Below are positions 24,867 through 33,273 of a DNA stretch of 64,000 nt, in pieces. Under the pieces are notes generated by a model. The model searched no databases and was not told the DNA's origin. It saw only the letters and a list, made by a program, of their open reading frames with translations. The stretch covers positions 62,001-126,000 of the forward strand of contig JAGXFU010000012.1 of NCBI GenBank assembly GCA_024637115.1, in the 5' to 3' direction. Position 1 is the stretch's first letter. Each line of letters begins with the position of its first letter. This DNA comes from Actinomycetes bacterium. Lineage in GTDB: Bacteria; Actinomycetota; Coriobacteriia; Anaerosomatales; JAGXFU01. The position numbers and the translations under genes were made by a program.

Positions 24867-26594
24867 TTAGATCTTGCGACCGACCATGCCCGCGAGTTCG
24901 CGCGGGTTCTGCGCCTTGTTAATGGCCTCCTCAAAGGTGACCTTACCGGCCTGAAGGAGTGTCTTGAGATGCTGATCGAGCGTCTGCATGCCAAGTGAGC
25001 CTCCTCCTTGGATGATCGTCGCCATCTGATGAGTCTTGCCCTCGCGAATGAGGTTTCGGATCGCAGGGATACCCAACATTATCTCCATCGCCATGACACG
25101 TCCGCGACCATCAGTCGAACGCAGAAGCACCTGGGACAAGACCCCTTCAAGGGTATTCGAAAGTTGCATCCTGACCTGCTGCTGCTGATGCGGCGGGAAC
25201 ACGTCAATCATGCGATCAACGGTCTCCGGACCACCGGTGGTATGCAAGGTGGCGAGCACCAGGTGACCGGTCTCTGCTGCGGTGATTGCGGCGGAGATCG
25301 TCTCAAGGTCACGCAACTCGCCTACCAAGATCACATCCGGATCCTGGCGGAGTACGCGCCTGAGTGCCGCGGCAAAGCTGTGCGTATCCTCGCCAATCTC
25401 ACGCTGATTCACATAGGCGCGCTTGTTCTTGTGCATGAATTCGATCGGATCTTCCATGGTGATGATATGAAGCGGCCGAGTCGCATTGATGTGGTCGACC
25501 ATCGCAGCAAGAGTCGTCGACTTGCCTGATCCGGTTGGTCCGGTCACGAGCACCAGTCCCCGGGGCCGCTCTGCAAGGAACTTGCACACCTTGGGCAAGC
25601 CGAGCTGGTCGAACGTCGGAATCTGTATCGGAATCACACGGAAGACCGCGCCCATTGAGTTGCGCTGCTGAAAGATATTCGCACGAAAACGCGAGAGGCC
25701 CGGAATGCTGTAGGCGAAGTCGAGTTCAAGTTCGGTCTCGAATCGCTTCCGCTGCTCCTCGGAAAGCAGAGATAGCAGCATTGACTGGGTATCGCGAGGC
25801 ATCAACACCTTTGAGTTCTCAACCTGCACGATCTCGCCACGCTGACGAATACCGGGGGGACTGCCCACGGTGATATGGAGGTCCGAGCCGCCGCGGTCGA
25901 GCATGAGCCTGAGGAGATCATCGATTTGTGGTGCATCTCCACCAGGGTTGGGCTGCTCTGTACCGAGCGGGGTAGCCGTAGTCACGGTGGGTGGCACTGG
26001 CTGCGGTGCGCTCGTGGCCGCTGGTGGGCTGGCCTCGGCGGGGATCTGGCTGGCCGGGGAAGCCACTGGTTGCGGTACCCCCACACCCATCGGTGTCTGC
26101 GGGGTCATCGGCGGAGCCGGAGCCGTCTGTACTCCCACAGGCGGGTTAACCGGCTGCGGCACTCCACTTCCCATCTCCGGAGCCGCCGGCGCGGGAGCCC
26201 CGGTCGTAGCCGACGTAGCGCTACCAGAGAGTGAGATGATCTTGCCGACAATATCTCCGACCGGGCCGCTCGCCGTAAGGTGCGCCGCGGCACCAACCTG
26301 TCGCGCACGCATGGCAGACGCCTCATTGGGCTGAAGCGACAGAATGATTATCGGGATATCCGCGACCGCGGGCTCAGACTTCAACTGCTGCGTAAGGACG
26401 TAGCCGTCCATTCCCATGAGTTCAGCATCAACCACGATGACATCGGGGCTCTGCGAACCGACCATTCCAAGCGCACGAGGAGCCGATAGCACACCCAAGA
26501 CCTCGATATCGGCGCCAGCTGATTCGAGTCCGGCCTTTATCTGATCGATGAGATCCGCATCATCGTGAACGATCATGACCTTCTTGTCGGCCAA
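24867..26594 (-). CDS. Receiver domain-PilT fusion (type IV pilus retraction ATPase)
   Basis: A 575-residue protein. Residues 1-125 are a response-regulator receiver domain with phosphoacceptor Asp56 (DVIVVDAELMGMDGY); the usual C-terminal Lys-Pro is missing (HLTASGP). A 100-residue Pro/Ala/Gly linker follows, then a PilT ATPase (about 225-575) with Walker A GPTGSGKSTTLAAM, Walker B PDVILVGELRD, the His box HLVLATLHTTGGPETVDRM and the PilT hallmark AIRNLIREGKTHQM. It would power pilus retraction or twitching. The start is TTG at 26594 after AGGAGGT. No pilin genes are nearby. Confidence 0.92.
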   Translation of the reverse strand: MADKKVMIVHDDADLIDQIKAGLESAGADIEVLGVLSAPRALGMVGSQSPDVIVVDAELMGMDGYVLTQQLKSEPAVADIPIIILSLQPNEASAMRARQVGAAAHLTASGPVGDIVGKIISLSGSATSATTGAPAPAAPEMGSGVPQPVNPPVGVQTAPAPPMTPQTPMGVGVPQPVASPASQIPAEASPPAATSAPQPVPPTVTTATPLGTEQPNPGGDAPQIDDLLRLMLDRGGSDLHITVGSPPGIRQRGEIVQVENSKVLMPRDTQSMLLSLLSEEQRKRFETELELDFAYSIPGLSRFRANIFQQRNSMGAVFRVIPIQIPTFDQLGLPKVCKFLAERPRGLVLVTGPTGSGKSTTLAAMVDHINATRPLHIITMEDPIEFMHKNKRAYVNQREIGEDTHSFAAALRRVLRQDPDVILVGELRDLETISAAITAAETGHLVLATLHTTGGPETVDRMIDVFPPHQQQQVRMQLSNTLEGVLSQVLLRSTDGRGRVMAMEIMLGIPAIRNLIREGKTHQMATIIQGGGSLGMQTLDQHLKTLLQAGKVTFEEAINKAQNPRELAGMVGRKI

Positions 26595-26611
26595 TTCCGA
26601 TTACCTCCTCC

Positions 26612-26630
26612 GCGAACACGCCGTGTTCGC
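26612..26630. promoter_or_regulatory. Palindromic site upstream of the pilT start, copy 1
   Basis: GCGAACACG-C-CGTGTTCGC, perfect except for the central base, abutting the pilT ribosome binding site. The core AACACGCCGTGTT recurs at 26699. It is probably an operator; the regulator is unknown. Confidence 0.5.
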
Positions 26631-26698
26631 CGCTCGGATATCATGTGACAAACACAATCGACACCGTCACAAGTATCGGCATACCTGGTCAGAGACTC

Positions 26699-26711
26699 AA
26701 CACGCCGTGTT
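26699..26711. promoter_or_regulatory. Palindromic site in the pilT/rlmD intergenic region, copy 2
   Basis: AACACG-C-CGTGTT, the same 13-base core as at 26615-26627. The two centres are 84 bases apart, close to eight helical turns, which suits a cooperatively bound or looping regulator. Confidence 0.5.
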
Positions 26712-26829
26712 CGTCCACTGCCTGTCATCAAGACCAAGATTGAGAATGCGACATCACAGGGACACCACGGTAGTATATGCCTCGGTTGCGCCCGTATTAC
26801 CCACTCTGGTCCCAAGAAGGCGGTTGGTT

Positions 26830-28140
26830 GTGCCTGTAGAACTCGATATCGAAAGCCTAGCATACGGAGGCGACGCGATTGGGCACATGCCTGATGGGCG
26901 TGTTGCCTTCGTGCGCGGAGGATGTCCCGGCGACCGTGTCGAGGTCGAGATTCTGAATGAGCATCCCCGCAGAGTGGAAGCGGTCGTCACGCGGATCGTC
27001 TCGCCGTCGCCCGAACGAGTTGAAGCGCCCTGTGTCTACTTTGGCATCTGCGGCGGCTGTCAATGGCAGCATGTCTCCTACAAAACGCAACTCGAGGCAA
27101 AGCGGCAGGCGGTCGTCGACGCCCTCACGCGTATCGGTGGCATCCCCGATGACTCACTCGTGGCCCCTACAGTTCCCTCACCCGATGAGTATGGCTACCG
27201 CAATAAGATCGAGATGGTCGTAGGCACCGGAAACCAGGGACTCACCCTCGGGTTCACCGCTGCGGGTTCGCACGACCTTGTTCCCATTGATTCATGTCTA
27301 CTGCTGCCGACACGACTACGCAAAGCACCCAAAGCCCTGCGCGGCACTCTCAGATACGCAAGTGGATCTGAAGACCTTGGACTCAAACGCGTTGCGTTGC
27401 GGGTCGGAGCCAATTCACGCGACGTCGAAGTGGCACTATGGACCAAACCAGGGCCATTCCCTCGTTCCCTCATCACCCGGGCCCTTGGAGATGCACTCAG
27501 GCCTACAAGCATCGTTCGCGTACTCGTCAAGGAAGAGAAGGGGCCGCGAGCCATCTCCAACGTTGAAGTCCTGAAAGGCAAGGGCGCGTGGCGAGAACGC
27601 CTGAACAACAGAGGAATGCTTGTTTCTGCACCCTCGTTCTTCCAGGTCAACACACGTGCTGCCGAGGAACTCGTGTCCCGAGCCATTGCAGCGCTCGAAC
27701 CGGATGGAACTGACCGTGTCTTGGATCTCTATGCCGGAGTAGGCACCTTCAGCCTGCCGATCGCAGAGCGTGCAGGCGAGACCGTAGCCATCGAATCGTC
27801 ACGCCATGCGCTGACCGACTTGAGGCGTAACGCAGAGGCATCAGAGGTCTGGATCGACATCATTCCCGGCGATGCCTCGCGTGAACTCAAGGCAGCAGGG
27901 GCGTTTACGCGAGTACTGGTCGATCCTCCGCGAACCGGTCTGAGCGACGACGCAGCCCGCGGGCTAGTCGCCACACGGGCTGAGCGTATCGTATATGTAT
28001 CGTGCGATCCGGCCACGCTGGCACGAGACGTCAAGCGTCTCACCGAGAACGGATACACGCTATCCTCGGCAACGCCAGTCGACCTGTTCCCGCAAACTTT
28101 TCACGTCGAGACGATTGCAGTACTCGACCGGACATCCTGA
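26830..28140 (+). CDS. 23S rRNA (uracil-5-)-methyltransferase RlmD/TrmA family
   Basis: A 436-residue RNA methyltransferase. It starts with a TRAM-type domain (LAYGGDAIGHMPDGRVAFV), has the 4Fe-4S cysteine motif CVYFGICGGC near residue 68, the SAM-binding segment LDLYAGVGTFSLPIA and the catalytic part DPPRTGLSDDA plus YVSCDPATLARDV, whose cysteine attacks the uracil. It methylates U at C5 in rRNA or tRNA; which U cannot be told. I choose the GTG at 26830 with AAGAAGG eight bases upstream; the open frame to 26575 runs through the divergent promoter. Confidence 0.92.
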   Translation: MPVELDIESLAYGGDAIGHMPDGRVAFVRGGCPGDRVEVEILNEHPRRVEAVVTRIVSPSPERVEAPCVYFGICGGCQWQHVSYKTQLEAKRQAVVDALTRIGGIPDDSLVAPTVPSPDEYGYRNKIEMVVGTGNQGLTLGFTAAGSHDLVPIDSCLLLPTRLRKAPKALRGTLRYASGSEDLGLKRVALRVGANSRDVEVALWTKPGPFPRSLITRALGDALRPTSIVRVLVKEEKGPRAISNVEVLKGKGAWRERLNNRGMLVSAPSFFQVNTRAAEELVSRAIAALEPDGTDRVLDLYAGVGTFSLPIAERAGETVAIESSRHALTDLRRNAEASEVWIDIIPGDASRELKAAGAFTRVLVDPPRTGLSDDAARGLVATRAERIVYVSCDPATLARDVKRLTENGYTLSSATPVDLFPQTFHVETIAVLDRTS

Positions 28141-28154
28141 GAATCGCACAGGTC

Positions 28155-28382
28155 CTAGACGAGGCGTCCCACTTCAGGAAAATCGGTGACGTACACATCA
28201 TGCGGCGCATCAGAATGTTCCGCCGTCAGGTCAGCGCCGGCATCATGCATCGCCTCGTGCTCACCCTCGCCCCACATCGCACTGTCGGTGACGTCATAGA
28301 CGACTCCGTCGTAGGCGACGTATGCGCGCTGTCCGCCCTTACCGTTGTGAGCCGCCAATTCCTCGCGTGTGAACTCCTTCAT
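28155..28382 (-). CDS. Cytochrome b5-like heme-binding domain protein
   Basis: A 75-residue single-domain protein with FTREELAAHNGKGGQRAYVAYDGVVYDVT, DSAMWGEGEHEAMHDAGADLTAEH, resembling cytochrome b5-type small proteins found in anaerobes; histidines in HEAMHDAG and AEHSDAPH are candidate heme ligands. It has no signal peptide. The ATG at 28382 has a GGAGGT site. Function is unknown beyond possible electron transfer or heme binding. Confidence 0.75.
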   Translation of the reverse strand: MKEFTREELAAHNGKGGQRAYVAYDGVVYDVTDSAMWGEGEHEAMHDAGADLTAEHSDAPHDVYVTDFPEVGRLV

Positions 28383-28511
28383 CGTACCTCCGTGGTCGCT
28401 CGCAAGTTGCCGGGACACTTCCGATTCTCCCCACAGGAGACCCGTCTGTAACCCGAATGGTCAAAGGGAGCGGTGCAGTCGTTACGGCGCACTGGGTGCG
28501 AGTGTGGTGGC

Positions 28512-28865
28512 TTACGCGCCGAGACGCAGGAGTAGTCTCAGCAGCCTGATGAATGCTCCGCCAGCGACACCGAGGAGAGCAAACCCGGCGAATCCGGCGC
28601 CGCCCTTGTCGCCTCCGAAAAGATCCATGTAACCCACAGTGAAGGATGTTGGATTACCGTCGACTTCGAGGGTAATGGTGGTCGCGGTACTGCCGACCTC
28701 GAGATCTGTCAGATTGGTGGCGGCGTTCGCCGCCAGCTCAAGTCCGGTGACCGTCTCCGACTCATGAGAGATGATCTGTGTCTCCGCGAATGCAGCCGAC
28801 GGCGCGAGGGACAACATCACAAACACGAGCACTCCGGCAGCTATGTGTATTCTCACGTCGTACAC
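28512..28865 (-). CDS. Hypothetical exported protein with C-terminal hydrophobic segment
   Basis: A 117-residue protein with an N-terminal signal sequence (IHIAAGVLVFVMLSLAPSAAFA), a polar Thr/Glu-rich middle, and a hydrophobic Gly/Ala/Leu C-terminus (GFAGFALLGVAGGAFIRLLRLLLRL) ending in basic residues. The start is uncertain: GTG at 28865 or 28856. A CRP-like inverted repeat lies 60 bases upstream. I do not recognise a family. It lies 93 bases before the cytochrome b5-like gene. Confidence 0.55.
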   Translation of the reverse strand: MYDVRIHIAAGVLVFVMLSLAPSAAFAETQIISHESETVTGLELAANAATNLTDLEVGSTATTITLEVDGNPTSFTVGYMDLFGGDKGGAGFAGFALLGVAGGAFIRLLRLLLRLGA

Positions 28866-28923
28866 CGCCCTGCGGTTGGACTCCTGTCTGCCTACTACTT
28901 TCGACCCATAGGACGTTCGACCA

Positions 28924-28939
28924 TGTGACATCTGTCACG
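28924..28939. promoter_or_regulatory. CRP-like binding site
   Basis: TGTGA-N6-TCACG, where the inner bases also form GTGACA-TC-TGTCAC. The pattern matches the classic Crp half-site layout. A Crp/Fnr family gene is at 29091-29792. The site is upstream of the exported protein gene at 28512-28865. Confidence 0.5.
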
Positions 28940-28949
28940 TCTGAGCATG

Positions 28950-28982
28950 TTTGGCGATGGGCGGTAGCCGTACATCGCCAAA
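28950..28982. repeat. Inverted repeat TTTGGCGAT / ATCGCCAAA
   Basis: Two perfect 9-base arms (28950-28958 and 28974-28982) with a 15-base spacer, between the Crp/Fnr gene and the exported protein gene. It could form a hairpin or bind a dimeric regulator; there is no T-run. Confidence 0.45.
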
Positions 28983-29090
28983 TTTGAACCGCTTGTCGCC
29001 CATAAGGTCACAGTAGAGAGCAATCCGGAAATGGGAAACGCCCGGCACAGTGGCCAGGCGCTCAGAATCGATTCCAAACAGACAACGGAG

Positions 29091-29792
29091 CTACTCTCCT
29101 TCGAGGCGCTCCCTGAGTTTGATCAGATCAACCACGATCTTGCGTCCCTTTGTTGCAAGCACGCCATCCTTGGCGAGATTCGAAATAATACGGCTCGCCG
29201 TCTCACGCGAAGTACCCGCGAGCGTGGCGATATCGTAGTGGGTGAGTCCTTGAATCACCGGGACACCACGCGTTTCATAGCTTGCGGTCGCCACATTGAG
29301 AACAACGCGCATCACGCGGTGCGTCGCATCATGGAAGGCCATGTCCTCAAGACGCAGGATCGTCTGACGCAATCGTCGGGACAGCGTGGCAATGAGTGAC
29401 AGCGCGAGCCGAGGATTGATCTGAATGGCCGAGGAAAGATCCTTCGCATCAAGACTGAAGAGTTCGACATCAGTGACCGCGATGACATCAGCCGAGCGAG
29501 GCTCTGCATCGACCAGGCTCATCTCACCGAAATGGGCCGGTGCCTCAAGATAGTTGAGTGCCAGCTCCTTGCCGCTCGGCGAAGCGAGCGAAACCTTCAC
29601 GCGACCCGAAACCAGCAAGTACATCGTCGAACCACGTTCGTTCTGCGTAACGATGAACGCACCCTTGGGGTAGCGCTTGAGTTGGACCATATCCGCAAAC
29701 GTCTCAAGATCCGTCTCGCTGAGATCCGTGAACATCGGAATGGCGCGGAGTTTGGTCACACCTTGTTCTCTGGTGCTCTGTGTCTGCTTCAT
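29091..29792 (-). CDS. Crp/Fnr family transcriptional regulator
   Basis: A 233-residue regulator with an N-terminal cyclic-nucleotide-type effector domain (residues about 18-130; FGEMSLVDAEPRSADVIAV is the phosphate-binding cassette-like stretch) and a C-terminal helix-turn-helix (DIATLAGTSRETASRIIS, about 190-207). No N-terminal Fe-S cysteine cluster is present, so it is not a classical oxygen-sensing FNR. The ATG at 29792 has only a weak site upstream. It is separate from the large oxidoreductase upstream by a terminator-like hairpin. Confidence 0.92.
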   Translation of the reverse strand: MKQTQSTREQGVTKLRAIPMFTDLSETDLETFADMVQLKRYPKGAFIVTQNERGSTMYLLVSGRVKVSLASPSGKELALNYLEAPAHFGEMSLVDAEPRSADVIAVTDVELFSLDAKDLSSAIQINPRLALSLIATLSRRLRQTILRLEDMAFHDATHRVMRVVLNVATASYETRGVPVIQGLTHYDIATLAGTSRETASRIISNLAKDGVLATKGRKIVVDLIKLRERLEGE

Positions 29793-29906
29793 GCTGATGC
29801 TATCGGCCTCCCGCCATTGTGACTTGAGCCACACTTCATCGATTATCGTCACAGAAAGACGAGGTCCTGTCACATGATTGCGGCGAGCGAATGTCAATCC
29901 AGCGAA

Positions 29907-29936
29907 AAGGCGGCATCCCCTTAAGGACACCGCCTT
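29907..29936 (-). terminator. Hairpin downstream of the FAD/Fe-S oxidoreductase
   Basis: Stem AAGGCGG / CCGCCTT with an internal TCC-GGA helix, 38 bases after the oxidoreductase stop. On the minus strand it is followed by TTTTCGCT, consistent with a terminator. Confidence 0.7.
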
Positions 29937-29973
29937 CTCGTGAACCAGCGATCACAGCCTGCGTGTGGCCTGT

Positions 29974-32900
29974 CTACTCATTTCTGACGTAGTCGATAAA
30001 CAGCGGCGTCAGGTAAGGAATCAGTTCCGGCAGGTAGGTCGGCATGAGGGAATCCATCGTCTTGGGAAGCAGATCCGGCATCAACTCTGCCATGTCGGCA
30101 GGCATCTCACCGATGTAGTCCTCAACCTCACGAACCATGTCCGGCATGACCGTACTCAGGATTCCCGGAGCCATCATCGGGAACATGAGGGGCATGACCT
30201 TCTCCATCATGGCCAGACCGCCCGGAACGTGCTTCATCCCGCGCATCATCGGAGCCATACCGGCTGGCATCGCATCCATCATCTGCGGGAAGATCCGGGT
30301 CATGAACGTAGCCATGTTCTTGGGATCAAGCAGGATGATGAACTTCTCGAAATAGCTCCACATGTACATGGAGTAGTCAGTAGTCTCAGGGATGTCATAG
30401 CCTGCTGCCTGAGCAACGATGCGCGACAGGTCATCGATCTTCAAGTCCAGGTCGTTCTTGATCACGCTGTCTCGGAGCTGAACCTGACAGCAGGGGCACA
30501 GCGAAACAACCGTATCCGCCCCGGCATCGACGGCCTCTTGCAATCGCTCCAAGCCAAGCACCGGAGCCACAGGCATCTCACCGACGAGCGTCAACACAGA
30601 CCCGCAACAGTAGCCCTCGGCGCGATTGTGCTCCATCTCGACATAGTCCACATCCGGGATTCCCTTGAGCATGTCGCGCGGCGGCTCATAGTTGCCCTGA
30701 GCGCGCCCCATGTGACATGAGTCATGGAACGTGATGCGACCTTCGATCGGATTCTCGAGTTCGAGCTTACCTTCAGCCATGGCCTCGGCAACCAACTCTG
30801 AGTAGTGCTTGACCTCGAAGTCGTAGTCCATGCCCTTCTCGGCCGCGAGATTGGCATAGAGCTCTTTCCACACAAGGCCGCACGCCGGGCACGAGGTCAC
30901 GATCGTCTTCGCACCGCGCTTCTTGGCTTCAGCAACGTTGTGCTCAAAGATGTCGGCAAACAGGTCCCATTTGCCTGCAACCTTCATGGGAATACCGCAA
31001 CACGCCTCATCGGTGCCCATGTAGCCGATGTCGTAGCCGGAGTCCTGAAGCAGACGCACGGACGCCTCAGCGATGTCCTTCTCGACAAAGCTCGCGGTGC
31101 AGCCGGCAAAATAGAGGATGTCGGTCTGCTTGTTCCAGCCGCCGTCTTCATCGGTAAGTGAATCCTTGATATCGTCCGGCACCCAGTTCGCACGATTCTC
31201 GGCCTTGCCGGCCCAGATGTCGCGCTCGCCCTCCAGGGACGCCGCCATCATCTCGAACGGCGGGAATGTGCCGCGCTTCTCCTCGTGAACGAGCTTGCCG
31301 CGCATCTCCATCCAGTTGTGCTCAACCGGAAGCTGGAGCTGGCAGCGGCTGTTGCACACTTCACACGTGGTGCATACGAGGAAGGTATCGATCTGAGAGC
31401 GATCCCATTTCTCGCGACCCTCCATGACCTCTCGAAGGTACGCGTACTTGCCTCGTGGTGAGTGTGACTCCCACCCGCGTCCAAAGTACTGTTCACATGT
31501 GGGCACACAGTAGCCGCAGCGAGCACACGCATACGCCATGTATGCGACCTCGCCGGGAATGCCGCGCACCTCTTTAGACAGATCGGTCATGTCTGCAGGC
31601 GGCTTCGCTGCATTCGCAAAGACACGCACGATCGACTCCATCGCCATGGCAGACCCCATGACCACGTCGATCATGCCGCTACCGAGAACCTTGTTCGGAT
31701 TCATGATTCCACGAGGGTCGACCTGCGACTTGTAGGAAGAGAGGGCCTTGACCTTGTCCTTACCGAGGACGGTGTCAGCTTCACGCCTGAAGTAGAGACC
31801 CGTTGAGTATGCGGAACCGCGATGAGCCTTTGCGATCTTGATGACCGACAGAGACAGTGCGAATGCAAGGTTGAAGTTGAAGGAGCGCTCATCATGCGGA
31901 ATGAACCCAAGCAGCACCACGTTGTCGCCCTTGGAGACCATGCCCTCAAGGATGAACGGCTGCTTGATCTTCGCGTCAATCTCCGCGAGGACAGCGGGCA
32001 TCTCTGTGAGTGGAACGACGACCTCGGTCGGAACGATTGACGGTCCGATTCTCTTGAGTCGCATCGGGGCGAAACGCTGTTCCCACTCATGCTCTGCGAC
32101 CTCAGGACCCAGATCGGTGCCGCCATTGGCGGCTACAATCGTGTCGAGGGCAAGATCAATAGCTCCTCGGCGGGACTCGGGATATGCGATGACAGCGATA
32201 TAGGCCTCGGGAAGCACGGGCTCAACATGCTCGTGAGCCATCTCCCACGGATGCCCGTGTCGGTGCGGCAGCTGCTTCTTGAGCCGCAGAGACTCCGGAT
32301 TCAGGAACGTGATCGACCAGATCGGCAACTTCTGAGTGGAGATCGCGCTGAGCGCGGCACCGATCGAACGCGCATCAGTGAATGCGACTGCACGATGAAC
32401 TTCAGGCTCGAGCGCCCTGATCTTGAACGTCAGTTCCGTGATGATGCCTGTGATGCCTTCGGCGTCGGCTACGTAGTTCTGGAGCTCAGCTCCCTCAAAG
32501 AACTTCACTTCGCCGTTCGGTAGCACCATGCGCGCTGAGACAACGTTCTCCTTGAAGGTGCCGTACTCATACGAGCCAAAGCCGGCTCCACCTTGAGCCA
32601 GCCAGCCGGCAGCTCCGGAGCTCGGTGTTGAAGACGGATACAGCGCGAGCGCAAGCCCGTCTTTGTTGAGCTCCCTCTCCGTTTGCTCCCATATGGCGGA
32701 CGCCTGAACGGTTGCGGTCATATTCACGCGATCGACACTCAAGACACTCGCCATCCCGCTCATGTCGGCAACGATGGCACCATCTACCGGCAGGATTCCG
32801 CCATAGCCCGACGTCGCCCAGCCACGAGGAACAACCTTGAGGCTCTCCCGGGTGGCCAACTTCATCAGATCGACAACGTCGTCCTCGGTCATGGGACGGA

Positions 32901-33060
32901 CAACCGCGCCAGCCGTGCCCGCGGGAACGAATGGCTTGACGAGCTTGGGCATCGCTCCAATATCAAATGAGTACATCTTGCGCTCGACACGATCCGTGCG
33001 GACCCTGTCATCGAAGATGTCCTTCAGCTGATTCTCAATCCGCTCGTTGACGGCTGCCAT
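29974..33060 (-). CDS. FAD-binding and Fe-S oxidoreductase fusion (GlcD-GlcF / D-lactate dehydrogenase type) with Met-rich C-terminal tail
   Basis: A 1028-residue cytoplasmic-type protein. Residues 1-480 hold a vanillyl-alcohol-oxidase-type FAD domain (VVPRGWATSGYGGILPVDG, SSTPSSGAAGWLAQGGAGFG). Then two 4Fe-4S motifs occur (CARCGYCVPTC and CTTCEVCNSRC), followed by heterodisulfide-reductase-type CCG domains (FAGCTASF, DEACCGIPMK, GYCCGSVLT, VSLCPCC). This layout oxidises 2-hydroxy acids such as D-lactate or glycolate. Residues about 889-1028 form an unusual tail with about 24 methionines. The ATG at 33060 follows AAGAGGT. It is a single gene ending in a hairpin, divergent from a HAD phosphatase. 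Confidence 0.9.
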   Translation of the reverse strand: MAAVNERIENQLKDIFDDRVRTDRVERKMYSFDIGAMPKLVKPFVPAGTAGAVVRPMTEDDVVDLMKLATRESLKVVPRGWATSGYGGILPVDGAIVADMSGMASVLSVDRVNMTATVQASAIWEQTERELNKDGLALALYPSSTPSSGAAGWLAQGGAGFGSYEYGTFKENVVSARMVLPNGEVKFFEGAELQNYVADAEGITGIITELTFKIRALEPEVHRAVAFTDARSIGAALSAISTQKLPIWSITFLNPESLRLKKQLPHRHGHPWEMAHEHVEPVLPEAYIAVIAYPESRRGAIDLALDTIVAANGGTDLGPEVAEHEWEQRFAPMRLKRIGPSIVPTEVVVPLTEMPAVLAEIDAKIKQPFILEGMVSKGDNVVLLGFIPHDERSFNFNLAFALSLSVIKIAKAHRGSAYSTGLYFRREADTVLGKDKVKALSSYKSQVDPRGIMNPNKVLGSGMIDVVMGSAMAMESIVRVFANAAKPPADMTDLSKEVRGIPGEVAYMAYACARCGYCVPTCEQYFGRGWESHSPRGKYAYLREVMEGREKWDRSQIDTFLVCTTCEVCNSRCQLQLPVEHNWMEMRGKLVHEEKRGTFPPFEMMAASLEGERDIWAGKAENRANWVPDDIKDSLTDEDGGWNKQTDILYFAGCTASFVEKDIAEASVRLLQDSGYDIGYMGTDEACCGIPMKVAGKWDLFADIFEHNVAEAKKRGAKTIVTSCPACGLVWKELYANLAAEKGMDYDFEVKHYSELVAEAMAEGKLELENPIEGRITFHDSCHMGRAQGNYEPPRDMLKGIPDVDYVEMEHNRAEGYCCGSVLTLVGEMPVAPVLGLERLQEAVDAGADTVVSLCPCCQVQLRDSVIKNDLDLKIDDLSRIVAQAAGYDIPETTDYSMYMWSYFEKFIILLDPKNMATFMTRIFPQMMDAMPAGMAPMMRGMKHVPGGLAMMEKVMPLMFPMMAPGILSTVMPDMVREVEDYIGEMPADMAELMPDLLPKTMDSLMPTYLPELIPYLTPLFIDYVRNE

Positions 33061-33119
33061 TACAACCTCTTCCTCTCGACTTTGTGAATCGATTCTCTTA
33101 ACGGCTCATATCAAGGCTC

Positions 33120-33171
33120 ATGCCTATGGGGGTATACGGTGCAATACTGATGACGATACCCCCTATGGTAT
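33120..33171. promoter_or_regulatory. Pair of CsoR/RcnR-type operator-like boxes
   Basis: ATACCCCCATAGGCAT (reverse strand, 33120-33135) and ATACCCCCTATGGTAT (33156-33171) resemble copper- or persulfide-sensing CsoR-family operators. They lie in the divergent promoter between the oxidoreductase (start 33060) and the HAD gene. The centres are 36 bases apart. The regulator is not in the window. Confidence 0.5.
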
Positions 33172-33273
33172 TCATCGTCAAGGTTCCTTCATGATTCCAT
33201 CGCCTCACCACATGCTACGATTGCCGTTGTGGATGACACCCCACCACTGCCACCCAACCTGTGCGGAGGACCT

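Noticed and set aside
26612-26630. LexA (SOS) box
   Set aside because: CGAAC and GTTCG are seven bases apart rather than the four of the Gram-positive LexA site, and neither neighbour is an SOS gene.
29091-29792. FNR-type oxygen sensor
   Set aside because: No N-terminal cysteine cluster for a 4Fe-4S centre, so only Crp/Fnr family can be claimed.
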